Below, piece by piece: positions 52,116 through 61,277 of a DNA stretch of 64,000 nucleotides. Source of the DNA: Rhodococcus sp. SMB37 (lineage in GTDB: Bacteria; Actinomycetota; Actinomycetes; Mycobacteriales; Mycobacteriaceae). The position numbers and the translations under genes were made by a program. The notes under the pieces are model-generated. The model had not been told where the DNA came from and did not search any database. It saw only the letters and a list, made by a program, of their open reading frames with translations. Location: positions 156,383 to 220,382 of the forward strand of contig NZ_SLVY01000011.1 in the NCBI RefSeq assembly GCF_004345605.1. The letters are read 5' to 3'. The first letter of the stretch is position 1, and every line of letters starts with the position of its first letter.

Positions 52116-52547
52116 TCACGATCGACCTCGTGGAGTGGTGCCGAGTCCGCGTTGTCTGTTGGCGGCGTGACGGAGCTGCAGGATCCGTAGGCCACCGGCG
52201 ATTCCGACGATTGCGGCTCCGCCGATCGCAGCGAACAGCAGCGCCACCCCCAGCGGCAGCGAGAAGTCCCACCCGAACAGTTCGAGGGTGATGCTGTCGA
52301 GGTTCTGCAGGATGAACACCAAGAGCAACAGCAGGATGAGTAGCCCGGCGATCAGGGCGGTCCAGAGAGCGCCGGTACGGGTGCCCTTGATGCCCTTACC
52401 TCGGGCGACATCGGGATGCAGGTCGCTGCGAGCGTCCGGATCAGGTGTTTTGCCCGATGGTGGCACTGGGCCGCTGCTGTGCCGTGGTGATGGCGAGAAG
52501 TCGGGGTTCGGATCGTCTGAGCCCGGGCCCTTCGAGGTGGTCGACAT
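52116..52547 (-). CDS. LapA-domain (DUF1049) membrane protein
   Basis: 143 residues. A disordered Ser/Pro/Asp-rich N-terminal half (about 1-60) precedes two membrane segments (LWTALIAGLLILLLLLVFIL, then GVALLFAAIGGAAIVGIAGG) separated by QNLDSITLELFGWDFSLPLG. This QN...F.W....P.G pattern defines the LapA domain. The basic C-terminal tail should be cytoplasmic. Role in actinobacteria is unsettled; the family is linked to envelope biogenesis in other bacteria. Confidence 0.85.
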   Translation of the reverse strand: MSTTSKGPGSDDPNPDFSPSPRHSSGPVPPSGKTPDPDARSDLHPDVARGKGIKGTRTGALWTALIAGLLILLLLLVFILQNLDSITLELFGWDFSLPLGVALLFAAIGGAAIVGIAGGLRILQLRHAANRQRGLGTTPRGRS

Positions 52548-52646
52548 GGTTGGTCGGGTACCCACATTCCGGTCCGGCTATTCCGGCCCGATTCGGCCGA
52601 ACTCGATGTCCTCTGTGCCGGGATCTGCAAACCGCCGTCCTGCCGG

Positions 52647-54311
52647 TCAGGGCTCGTTCGATGCGAGGGATGGGCGGGCCTGCAGTGTTCGGATGACTGT
52701 GGTGAGCAGCGCGTCGCCGGAGCGTACTTCGTCATCGAGGGCGTTGGCGACGGCGGTCGCTTCGGCGGTGAGGATGGCTGCGTCGGTTTCTCCGACGCTC
52801 GACACGATGCGGTCGTAGACGCGGCCGCATTCCTGGGCGACGCGCGCGATGCGTTCGTGTGCGCAGCCTGGGGTACAAACCTGAGGATCTGAATCCTCGA
52901 GAAGGCCCAGTGCCTTCCGGAACTTGCCGTCATCCCAGTAGCCGGGCGATGTCCGGAGCCATTCCATCAGCTCATGGTGGTCGGGGATTCCTGCGTCGCA
53001 GTCGTTGCGCGGTTCAGCGCCCCGGGCGCCGGTCAAGGCTTCGGTGATCTCGCGGGGGCTCGCGCTCATCGGGTCGAGACCGAGGATAGTGCGGAACACG
53101 ATGCCGGTGGCCGACGACAGTGGAAGGTTTCGTTCGTCTTCGCTGAACGGCTCGGACAACACCCTCGGATTATCGGAAGCACCTTGTATCCAGCGTTCGA
53201 ACTGTTTCAACCCGTAGGTGATCGCATTCGCTTCCGGCATTCCGGAGTTACGGCGATAGGCACCGGCGGCATCGCGGGTGGCACCCCAGGCCATCCGGTC
53301 GAGATGTCCGATCGGGAACAGCTCTGCGCCGCGGACCGTAGCTGCACGCAACGTCTCCTCATGGGTCTCGGTCACGGCCGGTAGGTTGTGCTCGCCCAGC
53401 ATGCGAACGAAGTATCGGCCGGCTTCCTCGGCGATGAGACGTTGGGTGAGCTCGGTCAGCTCGGTGCGTTCGGGCGGCAGCATGCGAGCCGGGTCGAGGT
53501 GCGCAAGGAGGACGTCGACGAAGCCGTCGAGACGGGATTCGGCCGGTCCGTCACCGGGGACGAAGAAACGGGTGCGGTTGGTATAGAAACCTTCACCGAG
53601 CGCAGTGTCGCTGTCCCAGGCGAACGCAGTGGTCGGCGAGGTCGGATGGACTTGGAGTAGCCCTGCGTCCCAGGCGGCGATGAAGAGGTCTTTGCTGAGT
53701 GAGGAGTTCGGAGCGATCGTCTGATCGTTGATCTCGATGGGATAGATCAACCCGCCCGTGTCGCCGACTGCGTGGATCACCGACAGGGCTCCGAGCTTTG
53801 CGTGGAGTGAGGCCTCGGCAAGGAGCTGCTCTTGGTCTTGGGACTCGACCGGGTAGCGCTCTGCGATCACCTCGCGTCGTGCTTGTTCGATTGTCCCTTG
53901 CCCTCGCACTTCCAGCGCTCGTTGGGTGTTGCCATTGAGCGCGCGTGGATTGAGGATTCCTGACGCTTGATCGTCGACTCGAGTGTTGCATCGTCGACAC
54001 TCGACTGCCTTCCCGAAAAGCGCATCGGTGAGTGCTTGCCTCGAGGTCAAGACCAATTCGCCACTGCACGACGCGCACCAGTATCCGAGCAGCGTCGCGG
54101 CCACTGCAGCGGCCGCAGCATAGTGTGCTCCGCCCGACCACATCCTGTAGGGAAGTGCACTGATGCTCTGCTCCCAGACCGGCTCGCCGGTTTCAGGATC
54201 GAGCCCTTCCAGCCGCCAATACGCGATTCCTACGTCTTGAAGTGCAGCGGGCGCGTAGGCGTTGATCTCGAGTCGGATGTTGGGTTCCGAGGGCGCGGCG
54301 GCGTAAGGCAT
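52647..54311 (-). CDS. Large conserved hypothetical protein with a CxxC zinc-ribbon-like region
   Basis: 554 residues from ATG 54311 (GTG 54329 also possible; no clear ribosome binding site). Near residue 80 the sequence YWCASCSGELVL and 25 residues later VECRRCN give two CxxC pairs, a likely zinc ribbon. A later HAVGDTGGLIYPIEINDQTI and the long helical C terminus match nothing I recognise. Another cysteine pair is in VCTPGCAHERI. There is no signal peptide and no membrane segment of convincing length. Function unknown. Confidence 0.65.
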   Translation of the reverse strand: MPYAAAPSEPNIRLEINAYAPAALQDVGIAYWRLEGLDPETGEPVWEQSISALPYRMWSGGAHYAAAAAVAATLLGYWCASCSGELVLTSRQALTDALFGKAVECRRCNTRVDDQASGILNPRALNGNTQRALEVRGQGTIEQARREVIAERYPVESQDQEQLLAEASLHAKLGALSVIHAVGDTGGLIYPIEINDQTIAPNSSLSKDLFIAAWDAGLLQVHPTSPTTAFAWDSDTALGEGFYTNRTRFFVPGDGPAESRLDGFVDVLLAHLDPARMLPPERTELTELTQRLIAEEAGRYFVRMLGEHNLPAVTETHEETLRAATVRGAELFPIGHLDRMAWGATRDAAGAYRRNSGMPEANAITYGLKQFERWIQGASDNPRVLSEPFSEDERNLPLSSATGIVFRTILGLDPMSASPREITEALTGARGAEPRNDCDAGIPDHHELMEWLRTSPGYWDDGKFRKALGLLEDSDPQVCTPGCAHERIARVAQECGRVYDRIVSSVGETDAAILTAEATAVANALDDEVRSGDALLTTVIRTLQARPSLASNEP

Positions 54312-54840
54312 GCCGGATTGTAACGGCACGTCTCGTCGATTCGGTATGTCGGAATCCCATTTGACGACGGTGACCTCGGGAGTGCGCTGTTCGCATCCGT
54401 CTCGACCCGCGGATCGGATCGGCGCTGGCCGGTGCTCGTCGGAGGACTCGTGGGGTTCAGCGCGGCGTCACTCGCCTTGTGATCGTCGACGAGTCGGCGT
54501 GGTTGTGGCAGGCCGGACTCGGCCGAGGTGCGGCTGCACCTTCCTCCGACCCACAGTTCACTTTGGCTCTGGCCAGGATCACGGCTCTTGCGCCTGCAGC
54601 GATGCGCTCCCGCACGCTCGGACGACGCGTGATTCGTAAACTCTCTGAGCAAGAACACTTCTCGCGCGATTTCCGGCTTCCTGCTGCAGAAATCGCGGGA
54701 GCGGGAAGCTGGGGTGGGTGCCGGAAGGAACACCCCGCCGAGCATGTCAGACCTGCTCGCGGGCCCCGCCCTTACCGGCGCACTGGCCTGCGGTTCGACC
54801 GTCACGGTGGCCGCGACCGTCACGGTCTCAGGTGGCAGCG
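54312..54840. other. Gap with degenerate coding traces
   Basis: No intact gene. Around 54770-54860 the minus strand encodes a TVT-rich stretch (PAETVTLPPETVTVAATVTV) like the Thr/Val/Pro tails of secreted actinobacterial proteins. It has no start or signal peptide in frame and is probably a leftover fragment. Confidence 0.4.
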
Positions 54841-55200
54841 TCACCGTCTCGGCAGGTGCAACCGGCGTTTCCCGGAGTGCTGAAGCCACGGTCCGACCCG
54901 TTCTCGGTCGGGGGCGGCAAGCGCGTATGCGTAGGGTGCGCCGGCGGAGGTTCCCCACACGCTGTATCTCTCGATCCCCAGCGTGTCGAGGAGTGGCGTG
55001 ACGATGCCATGCCAGTCGCCGATGCTCGTCATCGGTTGTGGTGCAGAGCGGCCGTATCCCGGCCGCGCGAGGGCAATGAGTTCGATGTTGCGGCGTGCGG
55101 CCTCGCTCGCAGCGTCGGGGCTCACCGATGCCGATCCGATGAGGCCGTGGTGGACGAGTACCGGGTATCCGCCTGATGCGTCGAACCGCTGATGTTCCAA
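54841..55200 (-). pseudogene. Truncated alpha/beta hydrolase (N-terminal half only)
   Basis: 119 residues, starting at TTG or an unseen upstream start. YPVLVHHGLIGSAS is the oxyanion-hole region, LIALARPGYGRSAPQP follows, and the nucleophile elbow is YSVWGTSAGAPYAYAL. The reading then passes into unrelated sequence (KRRLHLPRR) and stops, so the acid and histidine of the triad are missing. The break is near 54900, next to the TVT-rich fragment. Probably a non-functional remnant. Nothing else is recognised from 55201 to 55661 apart from the promoter region of the next gene. Confidence 0.6.
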
Positions 55201-55661
55201 TGTAATTGGTGCTGCCGCTCGAGAGCCTCGATTCCGGTGCGAGATGAAGATCTGCGACGTCCCTCCGCGCAGAACTGTAGCGGGACTTCACTCGGAAATG
55301 GTGGGCTACGTTGCCATGGGCGACACGGGCACCAACGAGATCTGCCCACGCCGCTGTCTCGCGGCGAAAGATGCCACTTCACGGCCGCCTTCGAGCCCGC
55401 TCCTGAACAGTCCTTCTGTAGCTGTGCCGGCGTGTATACGGCCTCGGCCACCTGACGGAGCGCGCAGTGAGAGGAGAAAACTTTCGGGCAGAGACCTCTC
55501 GCGGGACGGCGGTACAGCGCTATTCTTTGATGGCGACGATTTTGTTCTCGGATGGGTCGAGAAACGGTGATAGAGGACGGGTTCGGGGTATCGACCAGTT
55601 CACGTTGCTGCTCGAGAAGCGCTCTGTGGCTACATCGGAGGAACCGACGAAAGGAACGTCG

Positions 55662-56273
55662 ATGACCTACCCACCACCCCCGAATGATCCGCAACAGCCA
55701 AGCTATCCGCCCGGCGCATACACACAACAACAGCCACCGCCGAAGAAGCGCAGGAAGTGGCCCTGGTTCCTCCTTGCATTCGTCGTCATCATCGTCATCA
55801 TCGCCGTGTCGACAACGCTCGGCGGTGACAACAGGAATGGGCAAGTAACCAGCACGGGAGAAGGAGACGCGTCGGCCGTCGAACAAGAATCGGGGGCCAC
55901 TCCTATCGGATCTACCGTCGAGATCGAAGAGGGAGGTGCACGGTTCAGCGCCACGGTCCAAGACCTTGTGCCGGCTACACCAAGCGAGTTCGGACTGCCT
56001 GCACAGGGTGAGTTGTACCAGGTCACGGTTGTACTCGAGGGTATCGAAGGAACTGCGAACGTCAACCCGCTGTACCTGACCGCGCGGGCTGCGGACGGCA
56101 CCAGCTATTCGGCCGCACTCGGTGCGATCGATGGACAGCTCGCCGCGACCGAGCTTCCTTCAGGTGACGTCATCCGCGGTGCGGTCGCTTTCGATGTCAC
56201 GGGGCCGCCGATCGCGAGCATCCGCTATGAAGGCGCCCTCGGACAGCAACGTGCTAGCTGGACCGTCGAATAG
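55662..56273 (+). CDS. Membrane-anchored DUF4352-type protein
   Basis: 203 residues from ATG 55662 (AAGGAA upstream). A Pro/Gln-rich cytoplasmic head and a basic KKRRK are followed by one membrane segment (WPWFLLAFVVIIVIIAVS). A Ser/Glu linker then leads to an exported immunoglobulin-like domain (about 95-203: STVEIEEGGARFSATVQDLV, then ELYQVTVVLEGIEGTANVNP). This is the telokin-like DUF4352 layout found in many actinobacterial surface proteins. Function unknown. The 3' end overlaps the TetR remnant on the other strand. Confidence 0.82.
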   Translation: MTYPPPPNDPQQPSYPPGAYTQQQPPPKKRRKWPWFLLAFVVIIVIIAVSTTLGGDNRNGQVTSTGEGDASAVEQESGATPIGSTVEIEEGGARFSATVQDLVPATPSEFGLPAQGELYQVTVVLEGIEGTANVNPLYLTARAADGTSYSAALGAIDGQLAATELPSGDVIRGAVAFDVTGPPIASIRYEGALGQQRASWTVE

Positions 56274-56545
56274 CGCAGGTTTTCGAGGGGGTCGCCGGTG
56301 GCGGGACTGTCGCTCAGTGCTCCCGAATCCCGGGCAGCGGCCACGGCCTCTCGGACGATTTTGCGCCAACTGTCGTAGACGGTGTCGTTCAGTGCCTGGA
56401 GTTCGGGGCTTCCCAGGGCTGCGGCCCAGAGTTCGATCCACACGCGCCAGGCGGTGTTCGTCGTCACTCCGTCCGGTAGGTAGGAGGCGAGGAGGCCGCG
56501 TAGCCCCTGAGGACTGAGCAGATCGATTACCTCCGAGATAATCGA
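56225..56545 (-). pseudogene. TetR-family regulator remnant lacking the DNA-binding domain
   Basis: About 105 codons give VIDLLSPQGLRGLLASYL, then TNTAWRVWIELWAAALGSPE and LNDTVYDSWRKIVREAVAAA, the typical ligand-binding C-terminal domain of TetR regulators. Upstream there is an in-frame TGA and no helix-turn-helix; downstream the reading runs into the oppositely oriented DUF4352 gene. It cannot bind DNA as encoded. Confidence 0.6.
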
Positions 56546-56620
56546 CTTCCGTCACAGCCGACGCCGACTATGGACTCAACGCAGCGCGAACGCTGCGCCG
56601 TCGAAACGAAAGGCTGTGCC

Positions 56621-56974
56621 GTGCATACTCCCGTCGATCTCTACCTCGAAACATGGAACGCAACCGATGCCGCGACCCGTGAACGCCTACTCGCCGATCA
56701 CTGGTCCGAAGCCGCGACCTACACCGACCCGATGGTCGATGTTGCCGGCCACGACGAAATCAGTGCCACGATCGCTGCTGTACAGGCCCAGTTCCCGAGC
56801 TATGTGTTCTCGCTTGTCGGCAGCATCGACGCGCATCATCGACAGACCCGATTCCAGTGGGGCCTCGGCCCCGCGCACGCCGAGCCGGTTGTGATCGGCT
56901 TCGACGTGCTCGTCAGTGACGAGGGCGGCCGCATTCAGTGTGTCCATGGCTTCCTCGACAAGGTGCCTGGGTGA
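56621..56974 (+). CDS. SnoaL-like NTF2-fold protein
   Basis: 117 residues from GTG 56621; ATG 56570 in the same frame is an alternative. VDLYLETWNATDAATRERLL, HWSEAATYTDPMVDVAGHDE and QFPSYVFSLVGSIDAHHRQT are the pattern of small NTF2-fold proteins in the SnoaL group. The convergent flavin reductase gene ends 12 bases downstream. No catalytic residue can be assigned with confidence. Confidence 0.8.
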   Translation: MHTPVDLYLETWNATDAATRERLLADHWSEAATYTDPMVDVAGHDEISATIAAVQAQFPSYVFSLVGSIDAHHRQTRFQWGLGPAHAEPVVIGFDVLVSDEGGRIQCVHGFLDKVPG

Positions 56975-56986
56975 GGTCTCTGGCCG

Positions 56987-57508
56987 TCACTGCCGTCGTA
57001 GTTCGACCCAGATCTGAGCGAGTGCCCGCGAAATCTCCTCGTTCCGGATGACTCCGTCGTCGTCGACGTCGTCCCGCCCCACCGGTACGGCAATGCACGC
57101 CGTCGGGATCAATTGTGCTCCAACGTAATCGAGAACAGTCTCGAGGGTGCTCACGGCGCCGCGCCCGCGACCGGGTGCGGCGGCGTTGATCCACGCCACC
57201 GGTTTGTCGGTCATCTCGGTTCCTCCGACGGTCCAGTCCAGAAGGTTCTTGAAGCTGCCGGGCAGGGTGCCGGCGTATTCGGGTGTGCAGAACAGTACTG
57301 CGTCTGCGGCTCGGATGAGTTGCCTGAGAGTGGATACTTCGTCGGGGAGTGGATCGTGGTCGTCGTCGGGGCTGAACGCGGGAAGGGCCGACAATCCGCG
57401 GTAGATCGTTGTGGTCGCTGTGGGCGGCGCCGAGGCGGCGACCGACGCGAGAGCGGCAGCGTTGGTCGATTTCGCTCTCGTACTCCCGGATAAGAGCAGT
57501 AGGTTCAC
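56987..57508 (-). CDS. NADPH-dependent FMN reductase (flavodoxin fold)
   Basis: 173 residues from GTG 57508, with GGGAG upstream; GTG 57529 is also in frame. The phosphate-binding loop is LLLLSGSTRAKSTNAAAL, and VLFCTPEYAGTLPGSFKNLL contains the conserved PEY flavin contact. Length matches ArsH/SsuE/YieF-type quinone or FMN reductases. It is isolated from the monooxygenase block, so a housekeeping or redox-stress role is more likely. Confidence 0.9.
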   Translation of the reverse strand: MNLLLLSGSTRAKSTNAAALASVAASAPPTATTTIYRGLSALPAFSPDDDHDPLPDEVSTLRQLIRAADAVLFCTPEYAGTLPGSFKNLLDWTVGGTEMTDKPVAWINAAAPGRGRGAVSTLETVLDYVGAQLIPTACIAVPVGRDDVDDDGVIRNEEISRALAQIWVELRRQ

Positions 57509-57655
57509 AAGATCGATGCTCCCACGCACGCTGTATCGCTCGTTCTTGGTGGTGGCGCCGCGGGTACCCAACCGGTTTGCGTCGAAACCACGCCGGATGC
57601 TCGCGCATGCAGCAAGATCACAAAGGACCACATTCCTCGACCGTCAGGAACTTCG

Positions 57656-58171
57656 ATGCGACCGATTGCCCGCGCCGCCCTGATCGCTGCGGCGACTGTT
57701 CCCTTGGCCATGGCAGCTCCTGCTGTGGCCTCAGCAGCCAACGCAGGCGATGTCGCCTACGCATTCGGTGTCGACGGCACGAGAGTGACCAACACGATCA
57801 CCAACAACACCGGGGGAGTGCTCCTCTGCACGACGTCGCTCGCTTCCGCGCCGGGCGGTGTGCTGCCTCCGATCTGGGAAGTTACGGGGTCGGGCCAGAC
57901 GCTCTACACGTCGGGCGAGGTGCAGCCCGGCACCACCACACAGACGGTGACGGAAATTCCCGACGGCTCATATGTCGTGTTGGCGACGTGCGGTAATGCC
58001 GACAACACGGCCATGTGGGCGTCGGACTATCCCGGTATCGGTGAGATTCTCGACCTCTTCCCATTGACGGCTTTCGCTGTCCAGCAGGCGTCCACGGTCG
58101 TCACAGTGCCCGGCGCAGCTCCCGCTCTGCCCGCTCCGGGCGCCGGAGCTCCGCCCTTCGGCAGTAGCTGA
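57656..58171 (+). CDS. Secreted hypothetical protein
   Basis: 171 residues. The signal peptide MRPIARAALIAAATVPLAMA continues to an AVASA-ANA cleavage region near residue 27. The mature part reads as a beta-sandwich (VTNTITNNTGGVLLCTTSLA, then DGSYVVLATCGNADN), with two cysteines that may pair, and ends in a Pro/Ala/Gly-rich tail. AGGAA precedes the ATG. This layout is common for small exported proteins of mycolate actinomycetes; function unknown. Confidence 0.82.
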   Translation: MRPIARAALIAAATVPLAMAAPAVASAANAGDVAYAFGVDGTRVTNTITNNTGGVLLCTTSLASAPGGVLPPIWEVTGSGQTLYTSGEVQPGTTTQTVTEIPDGSYVVLATCGNADNTAMWASDYPGIGEILDLFPLTAFAVQQASTVVTVPGAAPALPAPGAGAPPFGSS

Positions 58172-58343
58172 GAACAGGTCTGGAGATTCCTCATTGCAGT
58201 GAACTCAGGCAATGACAATCCAAGGCACTGAAATGCCGTTCGGCCAGGGATTCGGTAACGACCCACAGGTGCTGGGCGATCGGTTGTGTGTGACCGACCT
58301 TGACATCCTCGCACTCCTCACGATCCTCTGGGGAGGACTCTCG

Positions 58344-58469
58344 ATGTTCCGAAACTCATCGGACGCGGAGCCGCAGTGCCGATACTGCGAGACAACGCTC
58401 GATCCCGACACGAGCGGCTTCTGTTCGTCCGACTGCGAGATCGAGTTCACCGACTCGAACTTCGTGTGA
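58344..58469 (+). CDS. Small zinc-finger-like protein
   Basis: 41 residues beginning MFRNSSDAEPQCRYCETTLD and containing GFCSSDCEIEF, giving a C-x2-C...C-x3-C set that could bind one zinc. GGGGAGG lies eight bases before ATG 58344, the strongest evidence that it is translated. No family name recognised. Confidence 0.6.
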   Translation: MFRNSSDAEPQCRYCETTLDPDTSGFCSSDCEIEFTDSNFV

Positions 58470-58554
58470 CTGAGGCCGGACGGAAGCGGTAACGACCGAG
58501 TTCAGCCACACGATGTCCCGGTCGAGCTGATTGTCGGATTCGTGAGGAGTTGTT

Positions 58555-59124
58555 GTGGGCATCGAGGTCGCGTCGCAGTACCCCATTGCCGTCGTCGATG
58601 AGCAGCCAAGTCGAGTGGCTGTCTGGCACGTCGACGTCAGTGGCGACATTCCTGCGGGCATGTCGCGCCTGACGGGGTCCTGGGTCGTCGACGCCTCCGA
58701 CACCGAAACGCTGACTACTCTGCTCACCGACCGCTATGTTGCACGCTGCGATCCTGCGTCCGCGCACTCGGTTGTAGAACAATTCTCGATCAGTGGACGA
58801 ATTGATCTGGATGCCACCGTTGATGCAGTTCGTACCGAGATCCTGGAATTGGACAAACTCTTCACCGAGCATGTCGCCTCGGTGAAAGGAAAGCTCGTCC
58901 GGCCGGTCTGGCCCGATGTTCCCGACCCGCGTGCCGTCGTACTGCGACCGGTCAGTGCACCCGACGAGCCGCGACGTAAAGGCGCCGACGCTCTCGATCT
59001 GGCACGGGGCATCCGCGACCTCGCAGATGCTTGGGCTCAGATCGAAGCGCTCCGTGCCGCACGTCCTTTCCTTGCTGAGCCGGCAGGAAAAGCTATGCGG
59101 CCACTTCCCCTGGAGGTCTCGTGA
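58555..59124 (+). CDS. Hypothetical protein coupled to a DUF6924-containing protein
   Basis: 189 residues from GTG 58555 (AGGAG upstream). The N-terminal half is beta-rich (YPIAVVDEQPSRVAVWHVDV), and the C-terminal half is helical and ends IRDLADAWAQIEALRAARPF followed by a Pro-rich tail. There is no signal peptide, membrane segment or known motif. Its stop overlaps the start of the following 718-residue protein (GTGA), so the two are probably made together and may form a complex. Confidence 0.65.
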   Translation: MGIEVASQYPIAVVDEQPSRVAVWHVDVSGDIPAGMSRLTGSWVVDASDTETLTTLLTDRYVARCDPASAHSVVEQFSISGRIDLDATVDAVRTEILELDKLFTEHVASVKGKLVRPVWPDVPDPRAVVLRPVSAPDEPRRKGADALDLARGIRDLADAWAQIEALRAARPFLAEPAGKAMRPLPLEVS

Positions 59125-61277
59125 CACCGACATGGGAGCAGGTCCGAGGATCGAACTACGGCACGATGGGACGTACCATCTGCGGAACTGTCCACCGGGC
59201 CGACGGATCGTGGAGCCGCATATGGCATGCGCCCGAGGAGACCTGGCGCTACGAGAACGAAGCCGGTGAGCCCACTCGCATCGAGAACACCACCGACAGA
59301 TGGTTCCGCGACGAGAACGGCACGATGGTGCACTCTGTCAAGTCTCCCTACACGCTCTACGCAACCGTGGGTGTTGCTTCGCCGTCTTATCTCCTCCGCG
59401 CCTACGAGATGTTTCCTCCCTCCGGAACACGTGGGGGCAGCGACCAAGGATTCGTCGCCCCGAGTGCACCCAGAGCAGTCCGCGTTCGTGGCCGCGACGG
59501 CTGGGAGGTGAGCGCCCACGACCAGCGTGCGAACCAAGCGGTCAGCTACGTGTTCGACGCGGAACTCGGCATCGCACTGCGGTGGCAGCGCGGCGACGAC
59601 TGGATGGAACTCGAAAATCCCATCCTCGATGAATCATTCGAGCCCACATTGTTCACATGGACAGGGCCGTCGCACCGAGCCGAGGACGACGCCGCGAAAT
59701 ATCAGCGCGAGCGCGAGGAGCGTCAGCGCGTTCTGGCCGCGATTCCTCAAGCGCTCCCGACGTGGCTGCCGCTGAGGATAAACGCACAGTCCCAATCCGG
59801 CGAGGCCCGCACGGGCGAACTGAGGGTGTCGATCAGCGGGCAAGCGCCACAATTCACGCTGCGCCGATGGGTGAGCGCAATCGGTGAACCGAAAGCCGAA
59901 GGGCCCAGCGATTCGACGCCGGAACGCTACCGCCATTCCATCGGCGACTGGACGTACGAGATCCGCAGTCACCAGGACATCAGCCGGGACGACTGCGCTC
60001 GGATCGTGGATTCGATCGTGCCGGTCGATCCACCGAATCGCGACCCCGCCGAGATCGCTGCCGAACTCGTTGCCGAGGAACACGATCGCCGCGAAGCAGA
60101 GGTGCTCGCCACCCTCGGCACCGGGCGGGTTCTCACCGACCATCTCGAAGACGAGTCACTGTTCATCCGCACCGACTTCACCGACGACGCTGCCTGGCGC
60201 GACATTGCCGTCGCAGCTATGGCCCCGGTACCGCAGGGAGACGGCACCGAATTCGCCGCCTACCTCACTTGCATCGACAACCCGGAGTACGACGGGTTGA
60301 CCGTCGACGGGCTTCTCGAAGCAATAGGCGAGTCCCCGACGTACTACGCGTTTCTCGTCGACGCCGAGACGGTGACGAACCCCGAGATGCCCATCGTCGT
60401 CGTTTACACCGAGCCCGACGAACCGGAACGGCCGCGCGGGAGAACCTTCCGTGTCATTCCTTCCGAGATGTGGGGCGTGGAGAACAACCTGTCGATCGCG
60501 AACATGGACTTCGAATCCTTCGCAGACAGCGCCGACGAGGACGGGGTGTTTCGGGGTTTCCCGGAACCGGAGCGACCCGTCGAGGAGGTGACCACCCGCG
60601 AGATCGCGCAGTGGATAGCAGACGATGTCGATACCGACGTGCTCCGGGAGTTCCATGCCCAGATCGCCGGCCGAAAGTATCGCTATCCCGTGTCGCTGTT
60701 CGAGGCCGATCTGGCGGAGGTGCACGCTCACACCCGCGACACCGAACACGGAGAGCATGCCGCACTTCTCGGCTACGACGAGTTCCTGGACGCGACTGCG
60801 GCTGGGGGACCGGCGCTGCGCGGTACTGTGCCGACGCACAACGGCTACTGGACATTCGTCCTCGACCGCGTTTCCCATCGACCGATCGCGGCGTATCGCA
60901 TCACGCACGCGCCTTACGTGCCCCCGGCTCCTCAGGATGGAGTGCGGCAACCGATGAGGTTCGAGGTGCCGTTCGTATGCACTGAACCGGTCTCGTTCTC
61001 GACGTTGACCGATGACGACGATTTGATCGACCGAGATGTCGTGCAGCGAGCGGTTCTGGCCGAAGCTGCACGGCTGCATCCCGACAGTGAGATTGCCGGT
61101 GGCGTACCTACTCTCCAGCGGATCCCGCGTCTCGTGGGTTTCAATATCGGATGCTACGTGCACATCGACGGCCGGCCGGTGTTCTATGTGTCCATCGTGA
61201 CCGACGTCGACGACGAGTTCATCGTCCAGGAGGTGCCGCCCGAGGGGATGCGGGTGGTTGGTCCAGGGGAGGCGTGA
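59121..61277 (+). CDS. Large multidomain protein with a DUF6924 domain
   Basis: 718 residues from GTG 59121. The N-terminal part (about 1-195) resembles LolA/outer-membrane-lipoprotein-like sheets (TICGTVHRADGSWSRIWHAP, then ALRWQRGDDWMELENP). A basic/acidic linker follows. A middle domain (about 345-485: SLFIRTDFTDDAAWRDIAVA, then IPSEMWGVENNLSIANMDFE) matches DUF6924 as I remember it. The C-terminal 220 residues are unassigned. There is no export signal or membrane segment. Coupled to the preceding gene. Function unknown. Confidence 0.7.
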   Translation: MTPTWEQVRGSNYGTMGRTICGTVHRADGSWSRIWHAPEETWRYENEAGEPTRIENTTDRWFRDENGTMVHSVKSPYTLYATVGVASPSYLLRAYEMFPPSGTRGGSDQGFVAPSAPRAVRVRGRDGWEVSAHDQRANQAVSYVFDAELGIALRWQRGDDWMELENPILDESFEPTLFTWTGPSHRAEDDAAKYQREREERQRVLAAIPQALPTWLPLRINAQSQSGEARTGELRVSISGQAPQFTLRRWVSAIGEPKAEGPSDSTPERYRHSIGDWTYEIRSHQDISRDDCARIVDSIVPVDPPNRDPAEIAAELVAEEHDRREAEVLATLGTGRVLTDHLEDESLFIRTDFTDDAAWRDIAVAAMAPVPQGDGTEFAAYLTCIDNPEYDGLTVDGLLEAIGESPTYYAFLVDAETVTNPEMPIVVVYTEPDEPERPRGRTFRVIPSEMWGVENNLSIANMDFESFADSADEDGVFRGFPEPERPVEEVTTREIAQWIADDVDTDVLREFHAQIAGRKYRYPVSLFEADLAEVHAHTRDTEHGEHAALLGYDEFLDATAAGGPALRGTVPTHNGYWTFVLDRVSHRPIAAYRITHAPYVPPAPQDGVRQPMRFEVPFVCTEPVSFSTLTDDDDLIDRDVVQRAVLAEAARLHPDSEIAGGVPTLQRIPRLVGFNIGCYVHIDGRPVFYVSIVTDVDDEFIVQEVPPEGMRVVGPGEA

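Noticed and set aside
54230..55291. 353-residue minus-strand frame spanning the 54-55 kb gap
   Set aside because: It overlaps the 554-residue hypothetical and the half hydrolase, starts nowhere convincing, and only its TVT-rich segment resembles protein.
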